This document shows positions 34,484-43,889 of a DNA stretch of 64,000 bases, piece after piece. The notes beneath the pieces were generated by a model that worked only from the letters and a program-made list of their open reading frames with translations, was not told where the DNA came from and ran no database searches. Every line of letters begins with the position of its first letter. Positions within the stretch are counted from its first letter, which is position 1. The position numbers and the translations under genes are program-made. Source of the DNA: Plantago major (taxonomy: Eukaryota > Streptophyta > Magnoliopsida > Lamiales > Plantaginaceae). Location of the stretch: assembly GCA_026545765.1 (NCBI GenBank), contig CM048839.1, positions 23,808,566-23,872,565 on the forward strand. The letters run 5' to 3'.

Positions 34484-36289
34484 CTAAGACGAGGGGCCGG
34501 GGGTATTCTGGCTCATATACAAGCGGCAGAGCTCTTCCATCCTCTGATTCATACGAGCCTGCTCATCCACAGATTTCCAATCTCGATGCGGAGGAGTCAC
34601 CGCTTGATTCACCATATGCTCGACACCGTGTGTGTAAACACCACCATGTCCACGAGATTGCTTCTGGGACACGGAAGCTTCTGCGTCGGTGTCTCGCCAT
34701 AACTACCAGACCATAAACCCGACCACTTGCAGCCGGGTGGGTTGACTTAATAGAAAGATCCGGTCTTGTTCTTCCACGGACAACTCCTCACCCTCGAGCA
34801 GCCTCTCCGCAATGATCCGCTCCACCTCACTCTGTAATAGTCAAGTGTACGAAATGAGCTACAATTTCATATTTAATTTATAATACACATGCATATATTG
34901 TAACACTTAGCAAATACACATACATGATAAGCTCGGACTTACGGTCCACCAAACGCCGTTCTTGAACTTCCCATCTTCATTTGCTCTAGGCAAGTCTTGG
35001 GTTGGTTCAGTTACTAAAGAACATTATATATTGCAACAAGTAGTTAGTAAGTTGGTAGGAATGCAAACAAGTGGTAAATTGGTATAAATGAAAGCAATAC
35101 ACATGTGTACAAATCATGTTGTAATCAGAACACACATATATATACTTACCGACATCTGGCGATCAGTGACAACAGCTCGTGACCCGAAGTGATGCCTGGC
35201 AGAGCCCTTACCATCTCATGCCCCGGTCTATTCTGTTCTTGTAGGGTGATCCTCGACGTGATTAATGCTCCAATACTCATGCCACATAGCCCACTATTCG
35301 TCCCCAATATGCCTATACTGTGGCGGCTTTCCTTTGTCTCGGTATTTTTTCATGTCAGCCACCATATGCCTATACAGGTCAGAGCCCAAACTCTCGAAAA
35401 CAGGCCACATCTGGGGAATAAGGCCAGTCGGAATGTAGTATTTTTTCTACATTCCAATTCCATTCAAAGTAAAAATTAATGCCCCAAGGTCACAATTTTA
35501 AGATAAACAATGGTGCATTTCACCCAAGTGGCTAACATACCACACAAATTGTCCTAGAATTTACTAACACAATGGTGACTAACATATCACCCAAGTAAGT
35601 GGCTAACATACCACACAAATTGTCCTAGAATTTACTAACACAATGGTGACTAACATATCACCCAATTAAGTGGCTAACATACCACACAAATTAGTAAACT
35701 AGTTCATTAATCGATTCTCTATACAAATAAAGCATTGTAACATTTACCACAATAAATTGTAACATTTAAGCTTACCCGAAGCTCATCAAAGTAGAAGTGC
35801 TTCGTCTCAGCCTTGAGTGTGCTCCACTTTTCGCCTCCCTGGCCCGGCAACTCCCTCCTAAGCTTGAATATCTAAATGCGTGTCAAGATTCTTTGAGGCC
35901 ACAACTGCGATTATGAATGACATATAGAAGAGTACATATATTTATTAGACAATTCATGTGACATATATATAAACACTTATCTTAAGTTATGTTCTACAAA
36001 TGTATATATAATACTTACTTCCTCCTGCCATTAGGGAACAACACCAACTTCCCCTCCCACGTAGCACCATCGACGATCTCGGTATATGGACACCCGTCGG
36101 TAGTCTTATCTGCCCATAACCACCACCAGACGTCCTCATGCTCGATCCACTGGGAGTCTGACTAACATGAGAGTAGCTGCCCGATCCACCAGGGCTACTC
36201 TCAGCACTCTGTGGTGAACCCTGGGTCCCACTAGAGCTGGAAATCTGGTAACTACACTTTCTTTGCCGGGGCATCTGCAAAAAGCACAT
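34484..36289 (-). pseudogene. TNPA-like gene of the CACTA element (Transposase_24 type)
   Basis: Four exon-like pieces on the minus strand. The first starts at MPRQRKCS (36271), is rich in Ser, Gly and Pro, and ends TGVHIPRSSMVLRGRGS before a GTAAGT donor. The second near 35870-35780 reads FKLRRELPGQGGEKWSTLK. The third near 35400-35180 reads MWPVFESLGSDLYRHMVAD and YWSINHVEDHPTRT with a stop. A last piece ends at 34484 with RMEELCRLYMSQN. The order matches the plant En/Spm second gene whose product binds subterminal repeats. Stops suggest it is broken or that my exon ends are wrong. Confidence 0.6.
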
Positions 36290-36366
36290 GACAATTAAGA
36301 TACATATACTCTACACTACACACATACTCTGATCCTCGTCACCAATGGTTAAGTCTACATATAAGT

Positions 36367-37497
36367 CTACATATATGTCTTCGTCACTAATGAGTCTGAT
36401 GGATGCTCCATTCTACCCTCTACCGGGATTACTCTCTCCTTGTGCCACCGCATTTTATCAGCACAAGCACTTGAAGCGTACAACCTCTTCAAACGAGGTG
36501 CTAGAGGGAAATACCACATTTTCTTATGTGGGAGATTTTTCTTTTGACGTTTCTTTGAGGCGCCCTCCTTGTAACGCTTGTACCGGTCCTTACCACAGAA
36601 CTTGCACTTCAGTAGATCTTTATCCTCCTCCCAATAAATCATGCACATACCCTCACAACAATCTATGGTTTCCATGGGCAACCCCATCCCTCGCATCTTT
36701 TTCTTCGCCTGGTAAAAGTTGGTGGGAACTAGGTTTGGTTCTGGACAAAGCCCCGACATTACTTGTACCCATTCATTGAAGCTCGATTCAGATTGCTGGC
36801 CATTAGCCTTACAACTCATTAGCCGAGCCAACAATGACAATTCGATGTGCTTAATTACACCCCGGATAAATCGGCTTCTTTGCGGATTCCATCAAGTCGA
36901 AGAAGACCTGATCCTCAGGATTCGGAGGCTCCTCCGCATCCCCCTCGGTTACTGGCTCCCTGGTGTCCATGAACTATGGACCCGCAATATCATATACCAT
37001 TTGCTCAACCCGTTCATGGTCATTATTAGCATCAGATGTAGAAGTATTTTGAGTACTTCCCATCACAGTTTCCTGTTTTCTTTTACGCTTCCCCAAATTC
37101 TCATAATCCATGAACGGCTTGTATGTCTCACCATGAGAAGTCCATACGTCATACTCAGCTACAAACCCCTTACGTTTCAAGTGTTCCACTACCGTTTCTG
37201 GAGGTAAAAATTGCTTATTTCTACATTTATACTGGGTGCAAGGGCACTTCATCACCCCCCACTCAAACAATTAGTCTGTGTCAGTGCAAATGTAGCGAAG
37301 GCATCAACCCCTTCCACAAAACTAGGTAAAACTCTGCCATTAACTATCCTTTGGTACATCCATGAACGATCGGTGTTCATTGAATGATTATATAACCTGA
37401 CACGTTTGAATTGATTAGATCGTATTTTTTCAACTCGATTCCCATTTCCCAATTTCTTGCATGTTATAAAGTTTTTGTCTCTTACCAAAATTCCCAT
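36367..37497 (-). pseudogene. TNP2-type CACTA transposase, N-terminal part only
   Basis: The minus-strand frames give a transposase-associated domain (NTDRSWMYQRIVNGRVLPSF near 37380, then KCPCTQYKCRNKQFLPPETV near 37255 and VWTSHGETYKPF). A helix-rich segment (LSLLARLMSCKANGQQSE) and the typical TNP2 block follow (FYQAKKKMRGMGLP, CCEGMCMIYW, CKFCGKDRY, YFPLAPRLKRLYAS, MRWHKE), ending at HPSDS near 36385. A frameshift in a run of six C at 37254-37259 separates the first two pieces, and stops lie near 36970 and 36850. The catalytic core that normally follows is absent: the next recognisable sequence belongs to the second gene. Hence an internal deletion. Confidence 0.85.
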
Positions 37498-37992
37498 TAC
37501 AAATAAAGCATTCCAACCCTTTAATACGAATTTATAAATTATAAATTACATGCATTTTACGAATGTAATCACCAAATTATATCAACACACTTCATTAATT
37601 AAATTCTCATAATTTATAATCTAGTACATGTATAAATTTATCAAATGAAACAATTGCAAATCTTAATTAACATACTTAACATACTTCAAAACTACGACAT
37701 ACTTAACATTATACTAATTAACAATTCAAACAATTGCACATCTCAAAGTTAATTAACTAGCTAGTAAACATACAATTGCTTAAATTAGTCTAAATTAACT
37801 AAATTAACTAGCTAGTAAACATATAATTGACCTCCTTGATTCACGAGCTTCGAATGTACACGAAGAATGGACGAAATGGTTGAGATTTGGACCGGAATGG
37901 CTTTGGCCGAAATGGGGAGAAGAAAGGAAGAAGAATGAGGAAGAAGAAAAAATGGAGAGGGAAGCATTTTGCTTCCCGTAAAAACCTTAAAG

Positions 37993-38250
37993 TCTAGCGA
38001 CGGATAGACTATCCGTCGCTAGATTTTCATTTTTCTATTTTTTAATTTCTTTTTCCATTTTTTTTATTTCTTTTCCAATTTTGGTCAACGAATCTAGCGA
38101 CGGATAGATTATCCGTCGCTAGTTCAAACGACGGATAGGCTTATCCGTCGTTATTTAACGACGGATAAGCCTATCCGTCGTTAAATATAACGACGGAAAT
38201 GCTTATCCGTCGTTAGAACTAGCGACGGATTTTAAAATCCGTCGCCATGT
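37993..38250. repeat. CACTA subterminal repeats, right end
   Basis: Copies of AGCGACGGATA and its inverse, with variants AACGACGGATAAGC, arranged as hairpins mirroring the left end. This end also holds the presumed promoter of the minus-strand transposase gene. Confidence 0.9.
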
Positions 38251-38965
38251 TACCGTGGCTAGGAATAGGATTTCTTGTAGTGGTGAACATTGCCGGCGTT
38301 TGAACAACATGCGTCATTTTCTGATGACAAAACTGGTCGGAGTATATTGTTTAAATGTTGAATGTTGAGTATATAAACTGTAAATGGTACAACCTATAGT
38401 GTAATTTATCTATTTTACCCGTCTTTGCAATATGCTCTAAAGTCTAAACAGGGGAGAATGGCTACCCGTGACTCCGTGGACCGCAGCCACCACTTTGTTT
38501 ATTAACACTCGAGAGATAGTAGTTGATGTGTATTTGGCAACATCGATACTAATTTAACTGAACAAGCCAAATTGACATACAATTATCAACCTAGCCTTAG
38601 ATTTGTCAAAGATTTGACAGAGATTTACCCATAGTCATTTTGGGGAGATTACCATAGATGTTGGCAGCCCAAAAAGTTTCGAACTTATCTAGAAAATTAC
38701 TACCCTCTCAGTTTTATGCCAGTTATCCAGTTTGCACTAATTTGCAGTTAACAAAATTGAACTTTAACCACGAATAATTCTCGAACGATAATAATAAAAT
38801 TTTCAATTAAACTATATTATGAAAACTTAGGTTTAAATTTTCATTATATAGTTTAATAGAAGATTTTACTATTACTGTTTGAGAATTAGTCGTGGTCAAA
38901 GTTCAATTTTGTCGACCGCAAATTAGTGTAAACTGGACAATTGACATGGGTCGGAGGGAGTATAT

Positions 38966-39355
38966 GTCATCAATAAAATCATTCATAATTTTAATAAAAA
39001 CGTCTATGTTAAGAAAATGAGTTCTTTTGCAATATGAAAAAATACAAATGTTGAGAATATAAATGTTTTGATTAATAACAACGATAATGCAACGACTCGA
39101 CCACTAATCAATCAAGGCCTGACCCTTTGGACCGGCGCGGTCATTCTCTACTATGATAATGTCCGCTTTGAGCTGAAGTCCGCACATATTTACTTTTGGA
39201 ATCATCCAAAAGACCTTATAGAAGAGTGATAGTCTACATATATACCATTTATCACAACCGTATTTTAACCGATGTGAAATGTTTCAGATGATTTTTTGAC
39301 AATACAAGTCTGTCTTTAGATAAATTATCTACAGACCGTCTTTCAGAAGATTTAC
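38966..39355. repeat. MITE family A, copy 4, split by a solo LTR
   Basis: 38966-39087 and 39287-39355 together match copy 3 (AATATGAAAAAATACAAATGT, TTTTGATTAATAACA, GACAATACAAGTCTGTC, GATAAATTATCTACAGACCG). The middle 199 bases are a later insertion. Confidence 0.75.
39088..39286 (+). mobile_element. Short solo LTR (TRIM-like), 199 bp
   Basis: Begins TGCAACGACTCG and ends GTTTCA inside MITE A. Flanks GATAA (39083-39087) and GATGA (39287-39291) match at four of five bases. Removing it restores the MITE sequence. ACCGATGTGAAATGTTTCA near the end resembles the ACCGATGTGGGAC motif common in short non-coding plant LTRs. No partner LTR or internal region is present. Confidence 0.7.
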
Positions 39356-39700
39356 ACGCACAAGGTAATGTCACATATCTAGAGACCGTCGTCTTTAATG
39401 TTACCGCACAAGGTACTGTCACATATCTTTGATCACATAAAATCAAGTTTTTCAGTAGTGAACTTCATACTATAGTATATAAAATGGACGGAACCATACT
39501 CAATATAAACTGGAGTATATTTTTAAAAAAAATTCCCCAAAACCGCACGGATACGATAATCGGCAGTGACCGTGACATTTTAAACTATACTACATGTTGA
39601 GTGAGACTCGAACACGTGAATGATCAAGATCACCAATATCATTATCATGGTTCATTATCAACTACTACTGGAAAAGAAGCCTAAAACCTTCAACCAACAC

Positions 39701-39708
39701 TATATATA
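39701..39708 (+). promoter_or_regulatory. TATA box of the Kunitz inhibitor gene
   Basis: TATATATA lies 58 bases before the ATG, giving an expected leader of about 25-30 bases. Confidence 0.7.
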
Positions 39709-39758
39709 CATACACTGATACAAGTACAACCAATTAATATATAGCAAGCATTTCAGAG

Positions 39759-40430
39759 ATGAAATCAATTCAGCTCATAAATCTTCTACTTCTACTTCTC
39801 CATCTCTCACCTTCCACAACATCATCTCAATCCACAACCACCACTAATTCAATAATCTACGACACCAACGGCGATCAGCTCCGATCACACACAGAGTACC
39901 AGATCCTCCCCAAATCCGGTGGCGCAACCACCGGAGGCCTCGCGCTCTCCCGACGTGATTACCGGTACCCTTGCCCTCCGAACGTCGTCCAGGAAACCGA
40001 ATCAAACGGCCTCTCACTGAAATTATTCCCAATAGACAAAAACCAGACCTCAATTACAACTTCCACCGATTTAAACCTGGTTTTCATGGCAGCCACTACT
40101 TGTGTCCAGCGAACAGGGTGGCGGATGGGCGGAGTGGATCCGTTCACTCGACGGAGATACGTGAGGAGTGACGGAGGAGTGGGGCGGCCGTCGAAGGAGA
40201 CGGTGGCGAACTGGTTTAAGATCGAAAAGTACGGTGGCGGAGGCGGTGGTGGTTATAAGATTGTGTACTGTCCGGGTGAGAGTGTTTGTAGAGGGTGTGG
40301 AGTTGTGTGTGGTGATGTTGGTTTGTTTGTTGAGAGCGGGAAAAGGTGGCTTGGTTTGATTAATGCTGATAATCTTAATCATCATAATGGTGATCATAAT
40401 CCTCTGGAGATTGTGTTTAAGAAGGTTTGA
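39759..40430 (+). CDS. Kunitz-type protease inhibitor (miraculin-like), 223 residues, single exon
   Basis: Residues 1-23 form a signal peptide (Leu-rich core at 9-16), so the product is secreted or vacuolar. The Kunitz signature lies at 33-49 (I-Y-D-T-N-G-D-Q-L...Y-Q-I-L). GGLALSRRDYRYPCP (59-73) is also typical. Six Cys are present: 72 and 115 should form the first conserved disulfide, and 171, 177, 180 and 184 the second plus one extra pair, as in some miraculin-like proteins. A possible N-glycosylation site is N95-Q-T. The family blocks serine, and sometimes cysteine or aspartic, proteases through an exposed loop and is often induced by wounding; the loop sequence here (about 91-103) lacks the classical Arg/Lys context I could assign with confidence. 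Seven consecutive Gly (159-165) precede a late strand. Plant Kunitz genes are normally intronless, as here. Confidence 0.93.
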   Translation: MKSIQLINLLLLLLHLSPSTTSSQSTTTTNSIIYDTNGDQLRSHTEYQILPKSGGATTGGLALSRRDYRYPCPPNVVQETESNGLSLKLFPIDKNQTSITTSTDLNLVFMAATTCVQRTGWRMGGVDPFTRRRYVRSDGGVGRPSKETVANWFKIEKYGGGGGGGYKIVYCPGESVCRGCGVVCGDVGLFVESGKRWLGLINADNLNHHNGDHNPLEIVFKKV

Positions 40431-40435
40431 TGATG

Positions 40436-40600
40436 AATAATAATAATTGCTTGGTTTTAAACTTTAAACCAACAATAATTAAGAAGAAGATGAAGTCTCG
40501 TGATGTAACTTTGAATAATGAACCTCTAACAACTCTGGGAATATTAATGAATTCCTACTTTCTGGCTGATTTTTATCACCAGTTTATTAAGTAAAAAATA
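40436..40600 (+). terminator. 3' UTR and likely poly(A) region of the Kunitz gene
   Basis: AT-rich DNA after the stop contains AATAATAATAATT and AAATAAATAAATATT, near-consensus plant poly(A) elements. Confidence 0.35.
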
Positions 40601-41039
40601 AATAAATATTACTGTATATTTATGTGGTTCTTCTCTGTAAAAGCTTATTACTGACATTGAGACAATTTTGATTCTAAGCCATTGATTAGATATGGGTAAA
40701 ATTCTACCATTAGGATGTTAATAGGGATGACTAACTTTATTACTGTCACATTGAACTAATGTTACTACTACGATCTAAACGATTGAATCCTTCTCAGATT
40801 TGATCTCAAGTTCTCAACCCTTCATTTTTTATTAATGCGACGCCTTGTCGCATTGTCGCATAATGATGTCGCACTAAGTCGCATAATATTTAAAAATATT
40901 ATATAGGTCAATTACTTGCACACCTCTTTGTTTTTAAACTTTACAAAATATACCCAAAACAATTCAAAATCAACCTTACATAAATTAAAATTTTCACAAA
41001 ACACCAATTTTATATTTAAAAGAATTAAACATAATAAAA

Positions 41040-41275
41040 AAGACCGGAGCTCCGGTGAAGTTCCGACCACTTCACCGAAGCTCCGGTGCTTTCCGCTGGA
41101 GCTCCATGGAGCTTTCCACCATGGAAGCTCCCCATGGAAGCTCAGCGAGCTCCCAGATCTGGAAGCTCGACTGAGCTCCCACAACCATGGAAGCTCTTTT
41201 CGAGCTTTCCATGGTTGAGCAAGAAACTTGCAGATTTGCATTCGAGTGTGCCGGAGCTCCGGTGGATGTGGTGGT
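41040..41275. repeat. GAGCTC-rich palindromic island
   Basis: GGAGCTCCGGTG, GGAGCTCCATGGAGC, CCATGGAAGCTC and their inverses recur about every 15-20 bases in a GC-rich island surrounded by AT-rich DNA (40870-41530). ORFs exist on both strands because the sequence is nearly self-complementary. No protein family is recognised. It may be the centre of a foldback or non-autonomous transposon, since GTCGCAC words lie at 40866-40877 and GTGCGAC at 41513-41519. Confidence 0.55.
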
Positions 41276-41921
41276 GGAGTTGGTGGTGTAATTGAAAAGG
41301 GTGGAATAAGATGGTGGTGGATAATTTTGGTAAGAAAGATTAATTTTTTGTTTAAGATGTAAATTGATTATTTAGGAGGGGTGAGGTTTGTAAATTATGT
41401 AATTTGTATTATTAAATTTTTTTAAATTATTTAAATTGTTAACTAATTATTTTTTTATGATTATATCATGCCACTTGTCCAATTTTGAGTTGTGTACTAA
41501 TATTAGTGTAGTGCGACGGAGTACTACGATTAGTCAAGCCCATGTTAATATGCTGCTTTTGGTACAATAATGTATGCGTCCAATTTAGGTACTGAAAAAT
41601 AACATCTAATTTGGGTAGTAGGGGACCAAAATTCATTTAGTATCAATTTTCTCACTAGGAAAAAAACTAAAATAGTCTTTACACTTGAAACAAAATTTAA
41701 TTTAGCCCCCATGTATAATTTTCTTTTAATTATTTGAAGGTGTTTTTTGAAAAATTAATATTAAAAGTTGTGTTAAGGTGAAGTTTTGGATGATAGCCTA
41801 CTTTGCAATTTCCTCTTGAATTTTACTAAAAATACCCAAACTTGACAAATAGTACATTGTAAAGCATCAAAACCGACATTGTAACATGTTGGAGTAGTAA
41901 AAATGAATTTTAACCGGATGA

Positions 41922-43148
41922 TGTGTCTGTGATAATTGATTCAATATCATTTGTGATTATTTAAAAGTGATAGATTGTAAATATTAGTTTACTATATTTA
42001 GGAATCTAGAATTAGAGTTATAGTAGAATTAGACTAACTTAGTTAGATTATACTTAGTATAGAACTCTCTATGTTGTAGCATGTATTTATACCACACTGT
42101 GGTTAATGAAATATTTACAGAAAACATTCTTTCATGGTATCAAGTTTGGTTCTCCACAAACCACGCTAATCCATCTTCTTCTCCGCTGCCATCGATCTCG
42201 CCCCTCCATCCGGCGATTTCCTTCTTCAATCTGCTTCCACAAGCGATCGTCCTCCTGCGGTTTGCTTCCTGCAAAACGCCCTCCATATTCGACTTTGAGC
42301 TTCCTGCCAAATCGATATATATATATATATATAAAGCTTGGTTTGCCTCACGCAATCTATAGCTTCATACATTCGATTAGAGCCTCACGCCAAATCGAAC
42401 ATACAGCCTTCTTCCTGATTATCGACCATGTCTGATTCGGAAAAAGCAACTTCTTCCTCCTCCAAACCGGCGTTTCACTCGCGTCTTTCCAACATCGAGA
42501 ATCATGTTTACATCATCCGGAATTGGAGAATTCCCAATATGGGATGTGGTGAAATTTATTTAAAATACATGCTCGCGCACCGAGTTACACCATATCATCG
42601 CTCCCCGAAGGATCGGGTTGGGCGGCTTGACCGCTCCTAAAGCAGATGTGGACAAAGGACTTTGGTCAACCATTGATGCTCTTGTTCTTGATGGATTTAT
42701 TCAACAATCTCACATGATTTGTTGTGCACTATTCTTGAGCCGGATGCTCTGACTATGGAAGCTTGGAATCGTCTCAAAGATATTTTCGGGATCATGAAAC
42801 ATCACGAATTTTGTTCTTCTTGAGCAAGAATTTTCGTCAGCGCCTCTTGAGGATAATGTTTTTCTGCTTATTGTCAACGCCTCAAAAGTCTTGCTGATCA
42901 ATTGAAGAATGTTGGTGCTTCTGTTGCTGACACGAGATTGGTTTTGCAACTCGTCTCGGGTCTTTCTGATGCGTATAAAGGCGTGGGAACACAAATCCGT
43001 CATACCAAGCCTCTTCCTTCCTTCTCAGAAGCTCGTTCTTCTTTATCTCTTGAGGAACGGGAATTAGGTGTTATGGGATCTCATCACTCTAATTCGGCTA
43101 TGGTTTCTAGTACTGATTCGGTTCCATCTGATAATGTGAATGCATATT
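41922..43148 (+). pseudogene. Copia-3 fragment: 5' LTR, leader and gag only
   Basis: A T/A-rich segment of about 210 bases ends TTCA at 42134, directly followed by TGGTATCAAG, the Copia tRNA-Met primer site, so it reads as a 5' LTR. A leader with a TA microsatellite (42314-42334) precedes a gag starting near 42428 (SDSEKATSSSSKPAF). Later gag motifs are WNRLKDIF near 42765 and DTRLVLQLVSGLSDAY, THIRH-like TQIRHTKPLPSF and LSLEERELG at 42930-43070. Stops and frameshifts interrupt it. It ends at about 43148, where LINE sequence begins; protease, integrase, RT and the 3' LTR are absent. Confidence 0.8.
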
Positions 43149-43367
43149 TTTCGTGAGGGGAATGCTATTGCAGATGCTCTATCTAATCAAAATATCAACG
43201 GATTTTGGTCCTCATCACCGGATTGCATTCGTTCTCATATTTGTAGAGATATGTCTTGTCGGCCTTTTTACAGATTTACGCAACATTAAAGCTTGGGCAC
43301 TCTTTTTCCCTGCCATAGGTTATTTCCCACTGGGTTTTTCTATGGTAGGGTTTTAACGAAGCCTGCG
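43149..43367 (+). pseudogene. LINE 3' fragment without poly(A)
   Basis: Reads FREGNAIADALSNQNI, the closing RNase H motif of plant L1 elements. It then shares with the 3' region of LINE-2 (52690-52790) the phrases CACTCTTTTT and CCCACTGGGTTTTTC plus GGGTTTTAACGA. It stops at GCCTGCGGT and joins minisatellite sequence rather than a poly(A) tail. Confidence 0.75.
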
Positions 43368-43449
43368 GTGAACTCTACTTGAGGGTTCCACAACACAAAA
43401 GGAGTGGGATAATGTTGAACGACAAATGTCTATTCGAGATTTAAACAAA
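43368..43449 (+). repeat. Orphan copy of the 57-bp minisatellite
   Basis: GAACTCTACTTGAGGGTTCC, AACACAAAAGGAGTGGGATAA and TGTCTATTCGAGATTTAAAC all match monomers of the array at 53177-54431, about 10 kb away. It holds about one and a half monomers. Confidence 0.85.
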
Positions 43450-43763
43450 TGAGAGAGCTACTAGAACATCAGCTATTGCTGAAATTGGGAATAACCAATT
43501 CTCTTATTTCCAATGATTGTTCAAATCTGGAACATTAGAGGTATTGGGAATCCCCAATATCAACAACTGGCTAACTTTTTCAAAAAATCTGAAAAACTTG
43601 ATGTTTTAGTTTTACTTGAACCTTTAGTAGAACTAAATAGCCCTAAGTATTGTAGACTGTTAGGATTTGATACTATACTCAAAAATGAAAATAACAAAAT
43701 CTGGATCTGTTTTTCTTCTTCTTATAAAATTCAAGTTCTAGTAGATGAAGAACAGTTTTTACA

Positions 43764-43889
43764 AAATCTGGATTTGTTTCACTTGTTTCGCGTTGTAACC
43801 CGCCTGTGGGTTCCTTTGTAATCTCTAATTTTACGCTTTGTACTCTTTTACTTTTATTAATATATGCTCTATTTATGAAAAAAAAAAAA
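43764..43889 (+). mobile_element. 5'-truncated LINE insertion with poly(A) and 14-bp target duplication
   Basis: The 126 bases match the 3' end of LINE-2 (CACTTGTTTCGCGTT, CCCGCCTGTGGGTTCC, TATATGCTCTATTTATG) and end in a run of A. GAACAGTTTTTACA flanks both sides (43750-43763 and 43890-43903). This is target-primed reverse transcription inside the endonuclease part of LINE-1. Confidence 0.92.

Larger units (their letters stand above)
33861..38282 (-). mobile_element. CACTA (En/Spm) transposon, 4,422 bp, defective
   Basis: The termini CACTACAAGAAA and TTTCTTGTAGTG are perfect inverted repeats, and GTG is duplicated on both sides (33858-33860, 38283-38285). Both ends carry many copies of the palindromic subterminal word TAGCGACGGATA...TATCCGTCGCTA (33883-34265 and 37993-38250). 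Two genes are arranged on the minus strand: a TNP2-type transposase missing its catalytic part, and a TNPA-like gene. This is the classic En/Spm plan. The clean ends and duplication suggest recent movement, presumably using enzyme from another copy. Confidence 0.95.
32204..38422. mobile_element. Foldback MITE (outer layer), split by two later insertions
   Basis: The left arm (32204-32380) and right arm (38283-38422) are inverted copies sharing TATACTCCGACCAGTTTTGT, CATCAGAAAATGACGC and the outer GTAAAATAGATAAATTA. The octamer CTTTGCAA flanks both ends (32196-32203, 38423-38430), fitting an 8-9 bp Mutator- or hAT-like target duplication. Removing the inner layers leaves roughly 350 bases, almost all inverted repeat. 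The right arm lacks about 45 bases present in the left. Confidence 0.75.

Noticed and set aside
39844..40397. Several ORFs antisense or shifted to the Kunitz gene
   Set aside because: They have no domains and overlap a well-supported secreted inhibitor.
41086..41295. ORFs on both strands of the GAGCTC island
   Set aside because: The sequence is nearly self-complementary, so open frames on both strands arise from composition.
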